Origin: Paramecium octaurelia
Lineage: Eukaryota; Ciliophora; Oligohymenophorea; Peniculida; Parameciidae
Direction of reading: 5' to 3'
NCBI GenBank assembly: GCA_905182995.1
Contig: CAJJDP010000063.1
Location: 313,846 to 377,845 of the forward strand
DNA: 64,000 nt
Shown in pieces: positions 1 through 12,500 of the stretch (the stretch's first letter is position 1; each line of letters opens with the position of its first letter). The translations under genes and the position numbers were made by a program. The notes beneath the pieces were generated by a model. It ran no database searches. It saw nothing but the letters and a program-made list of their open reading frames with translations, and was not told where the DNA came from.

Positions 1-730
1 ATTAAAATCTTCTTGATACTCCAAAATCTACCACCTTCACTCTTACTTCTGATGAATCCATATCATCACTCAAATCCACTAAAACATTATCAGGTTTCAA
101 ATCCCTATGGCATATACCTTTTTGATGGGCGTGCTAAATTGCTAAAAGTAATTATTTAATCACAATTTTTAGTTCTGTTGCATTCAATTTTCGCTTCTTT
201 ATAATAGATTCCAATGAATCAAATGCACAATATTCCATAATTATATATGAAGTTTCCATCTTTTCATTAATAAATAATTCAATATCCTAAGCAATATTTG
301 GATGTCTCAAACATCTAGTATTGTTAAATGTTCTCTTAACATTGTTTTATATTTCTTAATCTCCAGATCTCACTATCTTTACTGCGAAAATCTCATCTGT
401 ATCTTTCTTTTTGGCTACTTTCACTACTGCATGAGCACCCTAACCTAATCCAAATGTTTATAAGTTTATACCTAAAGTCTATAATGCTTCATATCTATCC
501 TCAAATTTAAGTGCATCATCGAATTGATTAAGTGTAATAATCTCTGGTTTTACTTCATCCTCACTGAATGATATCTAAAATTTAAGAAGATGCCTTTATT
601 CATAACTATATCAAATTAGATACTAATATGTAGTTCCTACATCCTCTTTAAATTACAGAAATCTCTCTCGAACCCTTAATACTGATTGGCTTCGTCAATT
701 AAAGATGTTTTCACAATCAACTTAATTCAT
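1..730 (-). CDS. Protein kinase, 3' end outside the window
   Basis: N-terminal part of a eukaryotic serine/threonine protein kinase; the gene continues past base 1. From an ATG at 730-728 the frame runs through a 33-nt intron (682-714) and an 18-nt intron (606-623), then a linker of about 90 residues and the catalytic domain. Visible motifs are the glycine loop GLGQGAHAVV, the ATP-binding lysine in FAVKIV, the hinge IIMEYC, the catalytic loop [11 protein letters not shown] and the start of the activation segment VVDFGVSRR. All essential residues present so far are intact, so it should be active. It resembles CAMK/CDPK-type ciliate kinases, but the part that would carry EF hands lies outside. 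The 18-nt intron is at the lower limit of size, so the first 60 residues are less certain than the kinase domain. Confidence 0.88.
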
Positions 731-1250
731 ATAGGTTATAGGTTTAAATAATTAAGTATGTATGTGATTTTTTGAATTTTGGATCTACTTATCTCACAAA
801 TTCAGTTTTAATGAGTCATTGGCACCTTAATGTTGCTCATAGTTTAAATAGAGATTACTATTATGTTTATTTTGTATTTTATTTAATGATTAATCAAGAA
901 TTTGTTTTTTTGCTATCCACAGTCTTTCTAATATAATCTACAGTTTGGAAGAAGTGTCTTAAAGAATAATTGTTATATTAAGATACTCCTTCTGTCTTAA
1001 AATAAGCTTGACTAGAAAACAATTCTACTAATATATAGCAATATAAGAACTTCTTGTATTAAGAGAACTTGGAATATTGTACAATAGAAAATCGAAAATG
1101 AGATTAAATAAACTTAGATGCTAACTTGAATAAGAAATAAAAACTATTAAAATATTAATAATGAAACATTGTCTAATGAGGGAAAAACACCAATGAGAAT
1201 TTATAGATAATAGAAAAATATCATTAGATAAATGTAATACTATGATAAAT
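731..1250. other. AT-rich spacer
   Basis: About 520 bp between two minus-strand genes. A minus-strand frame stays open here because TGA is rare in AT-rich DNA, but its composition is not protein-like and no motif is recognisable. I see no gene, RNA or repeat. Confidence 0.5.
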
Positions 1251-1896
1251 TCATTATTATTATTATTAATTTTAAATATCCTATATATTTTTTATTAGTT
1301 GATCGTAATATTAGAAAGTTTTTTTTTTTTCCTCTTCAAATTTAATTTTGTGTGTTTTCAATGTATTAGTTAATACTTAGAACTTTTGCTTGTATTGTTA
1401 AATAGATGTCTCTAATTAATTCAACTCAGATTGGTAATCACTAATACCACTAATTGCAGAATCTTATTTTTTTTCAAATTTTTCATATTTTTCATATTTT
1501 TCTGATTTTTCTGAAAAAAAAGTTGAATTAGCACTTTTTGATTGTGCAAAATTCTACAATTAAGCACTAACTCTTTCCATGCTTTCATTAAGCTAGGGAA
1601 TATTTTGATCTTGAATTTATTAAAACATATTTTGGGTCTAAGAGAATTAATTGTTAAAGATGTCTGAATGTGCTTTAATTGTATCTTTTAGTTTTTGCTA
1701 TTGACTTTAATCTAAAGTCTTTGGTGTCGATTAGCTAATTTTATTATCATTTAATCTTAAGATATGGTAACTTAAAATAAGATCTTTGTATTGTTATTTT
1801 GAGAGGCTAGTATCTATTTATCAAAATTGAACTTATACTTTCTAAAACGTTAATAGCCTCACTAATTTACATATCATATTTCCAATTGATTGACAT
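1251..1896 (-). CDS. Coiled-coil protein, unknown function
   Basis: ATG at 1896-1894, one 25-nt intron (1814-1838, GTA...TAG), TGA at 1253-1251; 206 residues. After a short N-terminal segment the protein is rich in Q, K, S and E, with a middle stretch of repeated SEKYEKYEKFEKK-like units and a C-terminal half suited to a coiled coil. It ends in a run of glutamines written as TAA codons immediately before the stop, a typical ciliate gene end. The family is not recognised. Splicing out the 25-nt intron is needed to keep the frame, which supports the model. Confidence 0.65.
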
Positions 1897-2040
1897 TGAA
1901 TTATTATAATAATATATATTTGATATGAATTATTTTATTAAATGAGAGGATAAGATTTCGATTTAATTTTTTTTCTGGAAACTCTTGATTACTAAATTAT
2001 TGTTGGAAGGTCAGAAATTTGATTAAATATCAAAAATTTT
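1897..2040. other. Short AT-rich spacer
   Basis: Spacer between the coiled-coil gene and the transposase relic. Nothing recognisable. Confidence 0.4.
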
Positions 2041-3215
2041 TCACTATTAAATATTGTATTACCAACGTGAATGAAAATGATTTTTCTCTAAATGATTCGT
2101 TAAATTTTTCGTTTAGTTAACTAGAGTGCTGGTAATGTTTTGATATATTTCTCCACTATATACTTATTTCAAGAATCTCTTATTCAAATATGAAGTTTTT
2201 AAGAAAATAGTGCAATCAATTAATTTCTCGGCTTCTATATTTTTAGACTTTATTTTTACTTGATTCCAATGTTTTTTTAAGGATTTGGTTTTTAGAGAAC
2301 ATATTGGCAAGAATAGTTGATCAACAGATTCATAAATAATTTTTATTTTTTTATCTTGTGAATACCAGATAGAGTTATCGAGAACAATAAAAAAACTATC
2401 ATTTTAATGTTATCTTCGCAACTTTACCAATTCAAATAAAAAGTCCTTAAAAATATTTGAGCTTATTGTCCCAATAACTATTTTAAATGCAAATAAATTC
2501 CCCAAACCTATTGTCCATGAATTTAAATTTCTTTTTACCTTGGTGTTGATATACACATCTTGGAGTTTTTTTAAGTTACCAGCACTTAAATTTACCATTT
2601 TATGTCCTAATCCTGTTTCATCAATGAATACAAAATTGCGTCGCAAATGAAATAATCTTAAGTAATAGATAGAATAATTATATCCTTTTTCAATAGCATT
2701 GTTTTTTATATTTATTTACTGGAACACTATAAGTTGCCCCATATAATCCTTTAAAATTAACCCTCAATTTCGATTTTTCTATTGCACCTTTATTAATTTA
2801 AAATATATTAAAAATATTTAACATAAGTTTTCAATATTTTGTAGGTCCTCAATTTTTGCTATCATTAACTCCTATTTAATCCACTGAAAGTGATCTCCAC
2901 ATTATAAAATATTATTATTTATCCATCTTCTTGTTTTGAATTTATTTAACATATAAGTATAGAGTCAAACTCAGTATGGCTGCAATAAACCTACCTTTAT
3001 GTTTTATTGTTTTACTTTTGTTATGTAGCTTCTTAGTTCGCCATATTTATTTATAGATTGATTAAGTAGAGGTAAATCCTTTTTACTTTTTATTTTCGAG
3101 GATATAATATAATACTGAAGAGTGAACTCCTTATTCAGGTTAGTTAGCTAAATAAATTTTAAATTAAGGCCAATAATATCAAGCTCATATATGTTTTTAT
3201 ATATATTAAAATATA
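2041..3215 (-). pseudogene. Decayed Tc1/mariner (IS630) transposase
   Basis: Translated on the minus strand, this stretch gives pieces of a DDE transposase. The core carries FVFIDETGLGHKM (first catalytic Asp), then IVLDNSIWYS (second Asp, the usual DNA..H position), then a segment aligning with the PYSPxLNPIE motif in which the third acidic residue appears to be lysine. Upstream pieces with helix-turn-helix-like composition lie in other frames; one single-base shift falls in an A run near 2700 and at least one more upstream. Missing catalytic acid plus frame breaks make it non-functional. Paramecium germline Tc1/mariner elements such as Sardine or Thon are normally removed from the somatic genome, so this is either a copy old enough to escape excision or a captured fragment. 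I found no convincing terminal inverted repeats by eye. The DDE family is fairly sure, the ends are approximate. Confidence 0.65.
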
Positions 3216-3246
3216 TATATGAATTGTATATATATTTCAGTATTCC

Positions 3247-5909
3247 TCAATTTTTATAATAAGGAAACTTTTATTAATTATTTGATTTGTCTTTATTATA
3301 AAAGTTCCTATTCTATTAATGAGGATTGAACGGGTATTTTCCAGTATTTTCACCTTTATTTTATTGTTTACCAACAAATGAAGTCTGATTTGAGTCTTTA
3401 TTTTATTTCCAATCAGTTTTTATGATGTATTAACAACCTGGAAATAAACAGAAAAAGGAGGTTTAATGAACTTAGTTATAATTTTCATTAAATTAAAGTG
3501 AAAACAAAGGTGATTCACATTTTGTACATTTTTTGTCAATCAATTTAATTGATTTAACAGTATCAGGCAGAAAAATGGCTTAGTTGCATTATGGATAGGA
3601 AGAGCATCCCAAAAAATTAGTTTTTTTAATCTTTGAATATCTAATTTTCATGAAATTTTAGCATAAATTACATTAAAAACAGTTATCTTTGTTTTGTGTA
3701 GATTGATGATGGCTATTTTAGTTAATATCTTCTTAGATTTGACAGAGCTTGGGACAAATCTAGATTAATTTTCCATTCAATTATTTATTAGTAACACATA
3801 AAGAATTACAAAATTAGCAAATTGAAGGAGGTGTTATTGAATTTTTAGGTTATTCATCTGATTTCTTATTTCTTTAATTCTTAGTTTTTTTATTTACTTT
3901 TGGTTAATTCTGTGTAGTTTCTTCTGCTTCATCTAATGGTATTCTTGGTTGATTATTATCATCATTATCATTGTCTTCATCATAATTTTTTAGAGCCTCT
4001 AAATATGATCCAAATGTCTTTATGATTAAATTTTACTTCTCTTAAAGTTATTTTAAAATAATCGTCATTTCATTTATAGTTGCTTGAACTATCTAGGATT
4101 TCTCTTTCTTCCCTAGGGCAACTTCATTCATTCTTTGTTCCATTACGGCCCTTAGAAATGGTTAATGCAAAGTAAAGCCCAAAATTTCATAGGATTCAAC
4201 AAGAGCAAGTCCAATTTTGGTAGGTTTGATGATTTAACCTCTCTTGGTTGCATACTCTCTATCTTAAATAGTATTGATATGTTCATGAATTGTAGCATCA
4301 GTGCCTATACCATTTTTATCCATCAAGCCTATGAGTTCAGCTTCAGTCATAGGTTTAGGAGGAGAGGTTGATCCTTTTTAAAGTGTTAATTTGATTTTGA
4401 TAGAATCTCCTTATTGATAATTGGGAACCTAAGATTGAGACCATTCATCATAGATATATATTTCTAGATAATTCTTCTCTTTAATAACCAGGCCTGTTTT
4501 AGAGAAAGTTTCATCATTGATTTATAAAGTAATAGTAGTTTCAGATCCTTTGGCATTTTTGGAACAACAAGCTAAGAAATGCCTGGCAATAAGTTGATAA
4601 ACATCCCATTCTTGTCTATTTTGTGCTTCACTTTCAATCATCATTTTCACTGGATGTATTGGAGGATGTGCTTTATCATCTTTATTTCCTGCTTTAGGAT
4701 ATTCAAAAGCAAAGTTGATTAAATTGGTTGCATATTCTCCCCACACTGGATGATTCTATTAATCTCTGATGATAGTTTATAGATTAATAGTAGGTGGAAA
4801 TTTGTTGGTTTCAGTTCTTGGATAACTGATATATCCTTTATTATATAGCCTTTCTGCTAATTCCATTGCTTTGTGTGCTGAGATCTTTAATTTCTTAGAT
4901 GCCAACTTTTCGAATTCTATGGTGCACAAGGGGTAGGGCTTCCATTTTTGAACATCCTTTTATTACACATTAATCACTGTGGCACTTTCTTAATAACATC
5001 TCTCAAACAACAAGGCAACGATTAATTCATCAAATAAATGTGTGCGATCCCAATTATATATGCATTTCTAATCATCTTCACTTTGGATGAACCAAAACTA
5101 CTCTTTGACGAATGAGTCGATCTCTTTCTGTCTTTGAACTACAAATCCAAGAGTGGGAATTTGACAAGGACCATAACTTACAATAGATGATAGATTAAAT
5201 TGTTTTTAGAGTAACAGTGTTTGAAATCTAGTGAAAGATGCACCAATTCTTAGATCTATCTCTTGTCTGGCTATGACTGAATTTGATAAGTTTTCATCTG
5301 GATATTTCAATGTATCTAAAGCCTAAAATTATTTTTTAATATTATTAAATTTACTCTTCGAACATCAACATAAGTGACTGCTGAAAAATGAGCTCGATTC
5401 ACTTGAATATTGGGATTGGCCTCTCGACATACTTCCATCACTTCAAATGCTATATTTTCACCTTCTCTATCGCAATCCAACCAAAGGATTAAGCGATTAC
5501 AGATCGAGGCAAAGTTTTTGAGATTCAATTCTAAGTTTTCTAATTCCTATGTGATACTTACTTACACTTATCTGTTGATATATTGTTCTCTATTTCAGCT
5601 TCCTTTAAAATTATGATTGGATCCCACTTCTCCCAACTCTGGTACTTTTGGGGATACTTCAAACTCTTCAAGTGTCCAGTAACAGAGGTGATCCACATCT
5701 CCACTTCCACATCTTTTAATCTATAATCCAACTTGAATAGCTTATTAAATGGGGATTTGGTTTCTTCAATACGATGATCTTTACTAAGCACATTTGCAAT
5801 GGATCTAGCCACAGATGGTTTCTCTGCTACATTAAGAACCTTAATTTTATCACTCTATATAAAATTAGTTGAACTAAATTACTTTGGTGCTTGTTTTAAA
5901 ATTATTCAT
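3247..5909 (-). CDS. TOP3: DNA topoisomerase III (type IA)
   Basis: Passes one DNA strand through a break in another; with a RecQ helicase and RMI1 it dissolves recombination intermediates. ATG at 5909, introns of 28, 26 and 32 nt, TGA at 3249-3247; 858 residues. The N-terminus has [13 protein letters not shown] (Toprim start) and [15 protein letters not shown] (metal-binding DxD of Toprim). The active-site tyrosine lies in [11 protein letters not shown], followed by AHPPIHP and [12 protein letters not shown], all diagnostic of TOP3. The C-terminus adds about 190 residues with several CxxC pairs (CQFC, CFQCNLC, KCTKCE), the topoisomerase zinc-ribbon region, then a polar tail. The start is dictated by the 28-nt intron placed before the conserved VLNVAEKP motif. 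Alpha or beta type cannot be told safely; the long zinc tail fits TOP3-alpha. Confidence 0.95.
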
Positions 5910-5916
5910 TTATTTA
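5910..5916. promoter_or_regulatory. 7-bp divergent start-codon gap
   Basis: Only seven bases separate the start codons of TOP3 (minus) and the calpain gene (plus). Both starts are forced: neither conserved protein has another in-frame ATG before its first motif. Any promoter must therefore lie inside the opposite gene's first exon or be shared. Inference from gene models only; no promoter motif is identified. Confidence 0.4.
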
Positions 5917-7240
5917 ATGATTGACTAAGAGTTTCCACCAACCATAGAGAATGTAGGCAAGAAGAAAACCTTATCTTGGAAGGCATTTAATGATTTTCCA
6001 CTGTTTGTTGAACAAAGTTCTTAATTTCCAAAACAAGGGAAATTGGGCAATTGTTATTGGATTGCACCATTGGTTGCCGTCTATGCTGCAAAGTACTCTA
6101 GACATAATATAATAGGCCATAACAAATTAAATCACTTTTCCAATCACATGATAGCGATTTTACAACCGTAAGATTCTGCATTGATGGAGATTGGCAAGAA
6201 ATTACAGTTGATCATCATTTTCCATACAATGAAGAGAAACAGAAAGTAGCTTACAGTAAATTGGTTGATGGTGCTCTATGGGCTATGATCTTAGAGAAAG
6301 CCTGGGCCAAACTCTATGGGTCTTATTAATAAATATGTGCTGGGTTCAACAGGTATCATTTCTAAAATATCTTAATTTTAGAACTACCTTTAAAGTGTTG
6401 ACTGGAGCACCAACCAATAAGTTTCGAACCAGGGATCCTAATTTTAAAGAGATTATTTATGAAATTGGAGCATTACATTTTCCAGTTGGTGCAAACAGTA
6501 AAAAATAATAGATAGATAATGTTTTCGCAACGAATCATGCTTACTCAATCCTTAAGATTGATGAGGATTAAATCATTGTCAGAAATCCTTGGGGAATAAA
6601 GAACAGAGATTAACATACACTGACTTTTGAGGAATTTAAATTAAGATTTGCGAGCATTGAGTGTTGTTATCATTTTGATGGATATCAATATCAAAGTGAG
6701 AAAGTTACTTCCGATGTTTTGGAACCTGTTTACTTTGAGATAGAAATTAAAGCACCAGGAAACTATTTTTTTACGGTCAACTAAAAAAATAAACGATGGT
6801 TTCGTAATAAACCACATCTAAAATATGTTATATCACCTTGTTAAATTTAAATCATATATGGAGACACTATTCTGAATTAGTAGCAGCATCAATCTAATAA
6901 AGAAGTATGGATCAATTGGAATTTTAAAAGGCCATGCAAGATCTACATCATCTGTCAAATTGAATGGCAAAATATAGTTGTCAATGAATTCATCTTCAAT
7001 ACCTATGGTCCAGATTTCAATCAGAAAAGGGTTCAGGAAATCATTAAAAGTAATGAAGATATCAACGACTTGGGATATATACAATTCTTATAGAGAGACT
7101 CAGAGAAAGAGTAGGAAGAGGAAGAAAAGTCAAACTAAATTCAACAAGTGGAAATTCAATAACAAGAAAATGAATAAGTAATTTCACCTCCACCCCAATA
7201 GAAAGAACGTAAAAGTTGTGGATAATGTACAATTTATTGA
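5917..7240 (+). CDS. Calpain-type cysteine protease
   Basis: Intracellular calcium-dependent cysteine protease of family C2. ATG at 5917, introns of 23 and 29 nt, TGA at 7238-7240; 423 residues. The catalytic triad is complete: Cys in QGKLGNCYWIAP, His in FATNHAYSILKI and Asn in IVRNPWGIKN. Another calpain landmark, ALWAMILEKAWAKLYGSY, precedes the His. The C-terminal third resembles the C2-like domain (CBSW) in position and length, then ends in a Glu/Gln-rich tail. No penta-EF-hand is visible, as in most protist calpains. It diverges from TOP3 with almost no spacer. Protease family is certain; substrate unknown. Confidence 0.92.
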
Positions 7241-7262
7241 TAAATATAATTTTATTATTAAA

Positions 7263-9460
7263 ATGTCAGTTATGAGTTAGAATAATGATCCCTCCATGAA
7301 ATAGAGAGACAATAATCGTCAACAAATCACATCTCTAAGTAAGCAATTGCATTCATACTCTAGATCAATTATCAAATATGTACGGTAAGTCTAAGCCTGG
7401 TGAATTGGCACAATCACTTGTTTATGGTGATAAACCCAAAAAGGAAAACAACCGTCCCTCTAAATAAATGTAAACCACTGTTTCTGAAAAACCTAACCAA
7501 TGGCAAACTAGAACAGTAGCTGTGTCTCCTTCTAAATTCACAGTTCTCGCCCAATAACTTTATAATCACATCCCAGACACATTGGAAGCCCAGAAATCTC
7601 AAAGAGCCTTCCATATTAAAGATTAGAAATTGTTATTGTCTCCTGAAAGATTACATTCCCTACCCAATTAAAATGGAGACAAGACTCCTGAAGTCTGCAA
7701 TAGACTCCTTGAGTATAAAACCTTTGTGAGTGACAAGAAACAAACACTCAAAGACCAATTGGATGCCGAATACTTGAGTCAATGCAGCTTTCAACCATAA
7801 ATAGATGAGAAAAGTAGAAAAATGGCCATAAAAGCTACAAATCAAGAAGTTCGATCTGCAGATGAATTTCATGAATAATAAATGAGACATCTACAAAAGG
7901 TCAATGAAAAGAGAGAAATACTCTAAAAATAATAAGAGGAAGATGAAAAGGCAGAGTTGTCTAGTCCAAAATTAACTGTTAAAACTTAGAAATTAACATT
8001 GAAATATTGCGAATAGCCTCTTGTTGAAAGATTACATGAAGTCAAGTCTAAGACCTAAACATTACCAGATTCTACTTTAGGTCACTCATTCAAACCCTAG
8101 ATATCCAAGAAATCCAAGGAAATCAAAAGAGAAGAATCAGTCTAAGATTTCTTATACAATGATGCTAAAACTAGGTTAGAATAAAAGAAATAAACTGAAA
8201 CTATGGTTCCATAATCAGTCATATCACCTACTGACAAGAGTCAATCTTGGTTTGTACAGAGATTCATTAAAGAATTCTATTATTAATTGAGTGGATTGGA
8301 TAGAGTTCAAGAGACAAAGGATTATTCAAAGATTTATTAAGATGACTTTTAAAAAATATTAGAAGGACTAGGTTTTGGATAATGTGATATGTTGTGGAAT
8401 GAATTGAATAATGGATTTTACGTATTATCAAGAAACTTGTTGGTTATCCTATTGGCCATCCAAGCAGTGCCACAACACTTAATAGAAATACCCTTGTATA
8501 AACCTAAGGTGGAAGAGAACATTTAGGTTAAGTCTAAATATTAATGTGATGAGAATGGAAATCTAATATTGAGTGTTTGCGATTGTTAAGAATTACACAA
8601 GATGTTTTATAAACTATATTTGAATACTAAGTAACAGAATGGAAATGGAGTTAGAAGAAGAATGGCTCGTTCTCCATAACCTGAGATCAGATGCGGATCA
8701 CCCAAGATATCAGATAGAACTAAACAATTGGCTGAAGCTAAAAGACAAGATTCATCATTGTTTGAATGGTTCACTTAATAAGAGGAGAAGAAGAAGCAGG
8801 GTTTGGAAGAGTTGAAGAAACAAGTAGAGGAGGAACGAATGAAGGAATGTAAATCCATCACGAGAGAAATTACAATAGATTTACATCAATTAGCAAAGCC
8901 TCTCTAAAAGCAGGAGGATAGAACCACTGTGGATGTGGAATTCGATAACCAATAATAGCATTGCACATTCCAACCGCAAATTAGTAAACCAGCATAAAAG
9001 ACTTAAGCAAGTAATTATGCTGTGTAAGAGATGGAAAAATAGGCAGCCAGAATGAAAGAAGCTAGATTGAGATAGAAGACTCTGGCCAATTTAAAGAATA
9101 AGGGAACTACTACAAATAATACTATTAGGAGAAAGGAGAAGTGTATCACTGAAAATGAACTCAACAATGAACCTAAATAAAAGAAGAATAAGAGTAGACC
9201 AATTAGTGACAAGAGCTCTCCCATGTTGTATGTGGATGTTAAGATCGAGGATGGTAAAAGTGCTAGAATTGTAGTGTTCGAAGGGGATACTTCAGTCAGT
9301 TTGGCCAATAAGTTTGCTAAAGAACATAGTAATAATATTTATTAAACATTAATTAGAATTGGATGAGAATATGAAGGAGAAACTTAAGGACTTGTTGGAT
9401 TAATAGATTAATTCTTATTTGATGAAGATTGAAGAAGAGTAAGAGTAGGAAGATGACTGA
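7263..9460 (+). CDS. Large charged protein with a conserved C-terminal VDVxxEDG domain
   Basis: ATG at 7263, introns of 25 nt near the start and 28 nt near the end, TGA at 9458-9460; 714 residues. Long K/Q/E-rich regions with predicted coiled coil alternate with short motifs that look repeated, such as CSFQPQI and CTFQPQISKPA, a pattern common in ciliate ciliary and cytoskeletal proteins. Near the C-terminus is a compact segment starting MLYVDVKIEDGKSARIVVFE and continuing GDTSVSLANKFAKEH, then an acidic end. The same kind of segment occurs at the C-terminus of many protist coiled-coil proteins, though I cannot name the domain firmly. It starts 22 bp after the calpain stop. Function unknown; a cytoskeletal role is inference. 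Confidence 0.75.
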
Positions 9461-9573
9461 TATATATATATATACTAAACATATAAATAATATATTTTAA
9501 AATGTATGTCAAATTTTTGACATAGTGACAAGTTCACAATTAAATAACATCGGAATTAAATATTTTTACAGCA

Positions 9574-12500
9574 ATGTTTAATGAAGAATTAGGTGTCATT
9601 GATTACGAAGTGGAAAGTGATGATTCAATTTAATTGATAGAAAATCCATAGGATGTTGTCATTCCAACTTCAATATAAGATTAAAAATAAATAACCTAAT
9701 AATAAATAGTGCAATAACCATAACCATAATAATAAGCAGAATAAACGAACTAAGATAACACAGAAGATATTGAAAGGTAATAACTAGAAGAAGAATAAAT
9801 GTTGCGTAGACCTTATGCATTAAGATGGAAGAAGAAATCAATTAAGAAATTAGAAAAAATCACTTCTAAAATGACTGATTAAGATTACGAGGAAATTAAA
9901 GATGTTTTAACTAAAAAGATAGCAATGTCTGATAATAAAATCATTAATAATAATAATAATAATAATAACAATAATAATAACAATAATGATGTGATCATTT
10001 CTGGTTCGATTCTAAAGAATCCATAAACAACACTAAATCAAGTGCAGAAATAGAAATAATTTTAAGTCCTAGTAGAACATTTTGCAAATAAACCTGACTT
10101 TCTAGAAGCTATTATTGCTCAAGATTTAGAATAAGAAAATGCAAATTAAGATGGAGGCATTCTTAAAAAACCAATGATTGTACCTCCAAAGGCAGGATTG
10201 AAGAAATAATAAGGCAAAAAAAAAGCAAATGTCACCTTTGAAGATCAATCACAACCACCAAATGGAGGCATTCAATTTATTAAAACAAGTGTTCTACCAT
10301 AAAGATAACCTCCTCCTCCACCATAACCACAATAATAAATTCAAAATATACTGTCCAAATTCTAAGAAATTAGGGAAAAATCAGTTGCTCCAACTTAATC
10401 CTAATAAACAACTGCAATCTAAGAAGTGTCTGATGTGCCTTTAGGAACAGGAGCTTGGTATCCAAATAAATAAGATAGAAAGAGTCAACCTTTTATACCA
10501 CCTCATGCTGGCTCAAATCCTAAAATACTGCCGACAATTAGTTCAGTTCAGATGATCTCTCCATCTTAGGCTGCTTAATAGTCTTTAAATCATAAATTTC
10601 TAGGAATGAATCAAAATCAATCCAGACTCAGCAATAGTCCTGCCAGAGTAAGAGATATGATCACATAATAATATACATCTTCATATTAAGTTGATAGACC
10701 TCCCATCATGCCGAGCAGACAATAGCCTATATTTTAATAATAGATATTGGAAAAGAACATCACTTATGAACTGAATCAAGTTAAGAAAAATAAGGAACAA
10801 TTAAGCAGCCATTAACAATCTTAATTGAGAGAGTCTTAAATTAAACTATAAGCTAAGTTATAAGAAAGTGTTAAGAGACAAAGTGTTGCTTAGCCAACTA
10901 TAGAGGAAAATGATTCTGATTTTTTGGATGAAGTCATGGATAGTCAGGCTTTCATCGATTTCAAGAGAGCTGGCAATTTGATTTGTGGATCTTAGTAATC
11001 AATACAATAGTAATATTGGCAAGAAATTAATTTTAATACCGACATTCCTAAAGATTATTATATGAATGAAAAGTTTAGGGTTGATGTGGGAGAAGACATT
11101 GAAACCTGTGATCCTTATGAATTGTTTAAATTGTATTTTGATTAAAGCATTTTCAAGTACATCTGCCAAATATCAAACAAACGCTAATGCATTAGAATTG
11201 ATGAAGATATTTTGGAGTCATTTATCACAGCACTTATCTACATTTTCTATATTTAATTGTTGGGTATGAGAGAAATCAAAAGAGTTAGATTTGATCACAT
11301 ACTAGATTATGTGACATTTGGCCATATTTGTAAGGAAATTCGGATTGATGAATTAGAGGATTATTCCTTCATTTTTGAAAAGATAAGTAAGAATTTCAAA
11401 AACAATTACCAACCGGAGGAATTCTTAACTCTCGACTCACCTATCTTTTATCAGAATCATAGTGTGGAAGGTCTCATCTCTCTTTCTGATGGAATGAAAG
11501 GGTATGTGTTAGACTTCATCTATGGAATCAAAGATTAAAAAATCCTTTAAAGCCTATAAAAATATTAAGGCAAACATCATAAACTGTATTTAGGTCCTGA
11601 TGTTTCATCTTTGAGTCTGATATCTCAATTGAAAAAGAAATAGTTTGGTTCATTGGCAAAGTTAGTCGACAAACAGGTATATACTTAATTATATTTAGAC
11701 CCAATTGACTTAAGAGTAGACTTAAGAGGTGAAATAAAATGCTTAAAAAGGTAAAAGCACTTAATTCTTATCATCTGACAATCAGACAATTATGCTTATT
11801 TATGCAGAAAGACAATAGCATTTATAATAAGTTGAGGGATTCGTATCCTCATTTGCTGATTTCACAAGACTCAAACCTCAAGATACTAAGATTAAGAGTG
11901 ATGTCAACAAACCCATCATCCTATATCTTTATGATAAAATAAAGACTTAATATGATAAACGAGGAAAGACTTATCAATATTCATAAATACCTCATCAAGA
12001 TGCAAATCAGCATTTGGAAATTCTAGTTTAATTAGTCTATTCAAGTATTTACAATGCTAACATTTTAAATAAATCTAAAAATTAATCAACTACAATGGCC
12101 CCAGAAAAAGCAAAATAAATGTATCTTGAATTTGTGAAATAATTGCTACACTCTCTCTATGTGCGAAGCTTTAAACGCAGAGGTATTAACTAATTTCCAT
12201 AGAATCACACTCTGGAATCTGGTGACACTGGAACATTTAGTTGTATAGAATGTGGAGAATCTAGTTAAACTATTTGTAGAGAATGTTCAAATCATTTCTA
12301 AATGTTGATTCCTGTTTGCAGAAGTAAGAATGAGCAATGCTTGAAATCACATATAGAAATGCTAGTAAATCAACCAAAAATAACAAATCCAAATAGAAAA
12401 CTTACAAATAAGCAAGCCATAGTCAAATTTGAATTCTATCGTTCTCAAATTGAGGCTTCAAGGGATGCCAATGCCAAATCTGCTTTGCCAGTTATAGATG

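Noticed and set aside
3241-3335. Imperfect inverted repeat around 3245-3272 and 3300-3329, first taken for transposon ends or a terminator
   Set aside because: Both arms lie in the coding C-terminus of TOP3 and match at only about two thirds of positions.
6420-6440. GGTTCGAAAC on the minus strand, a tRNA T-loop look-alike
   Set aside because: It is inside the calpain coding sequence and no acceptor or anticodon arms fold around it.
7414-9308. Several minus-strand frames of 60-100 residues, some hydrophobic
   Set aside because: All lie opposite the long charged plus-strand gene at 7263-9460 and show no motif; typical shadows.
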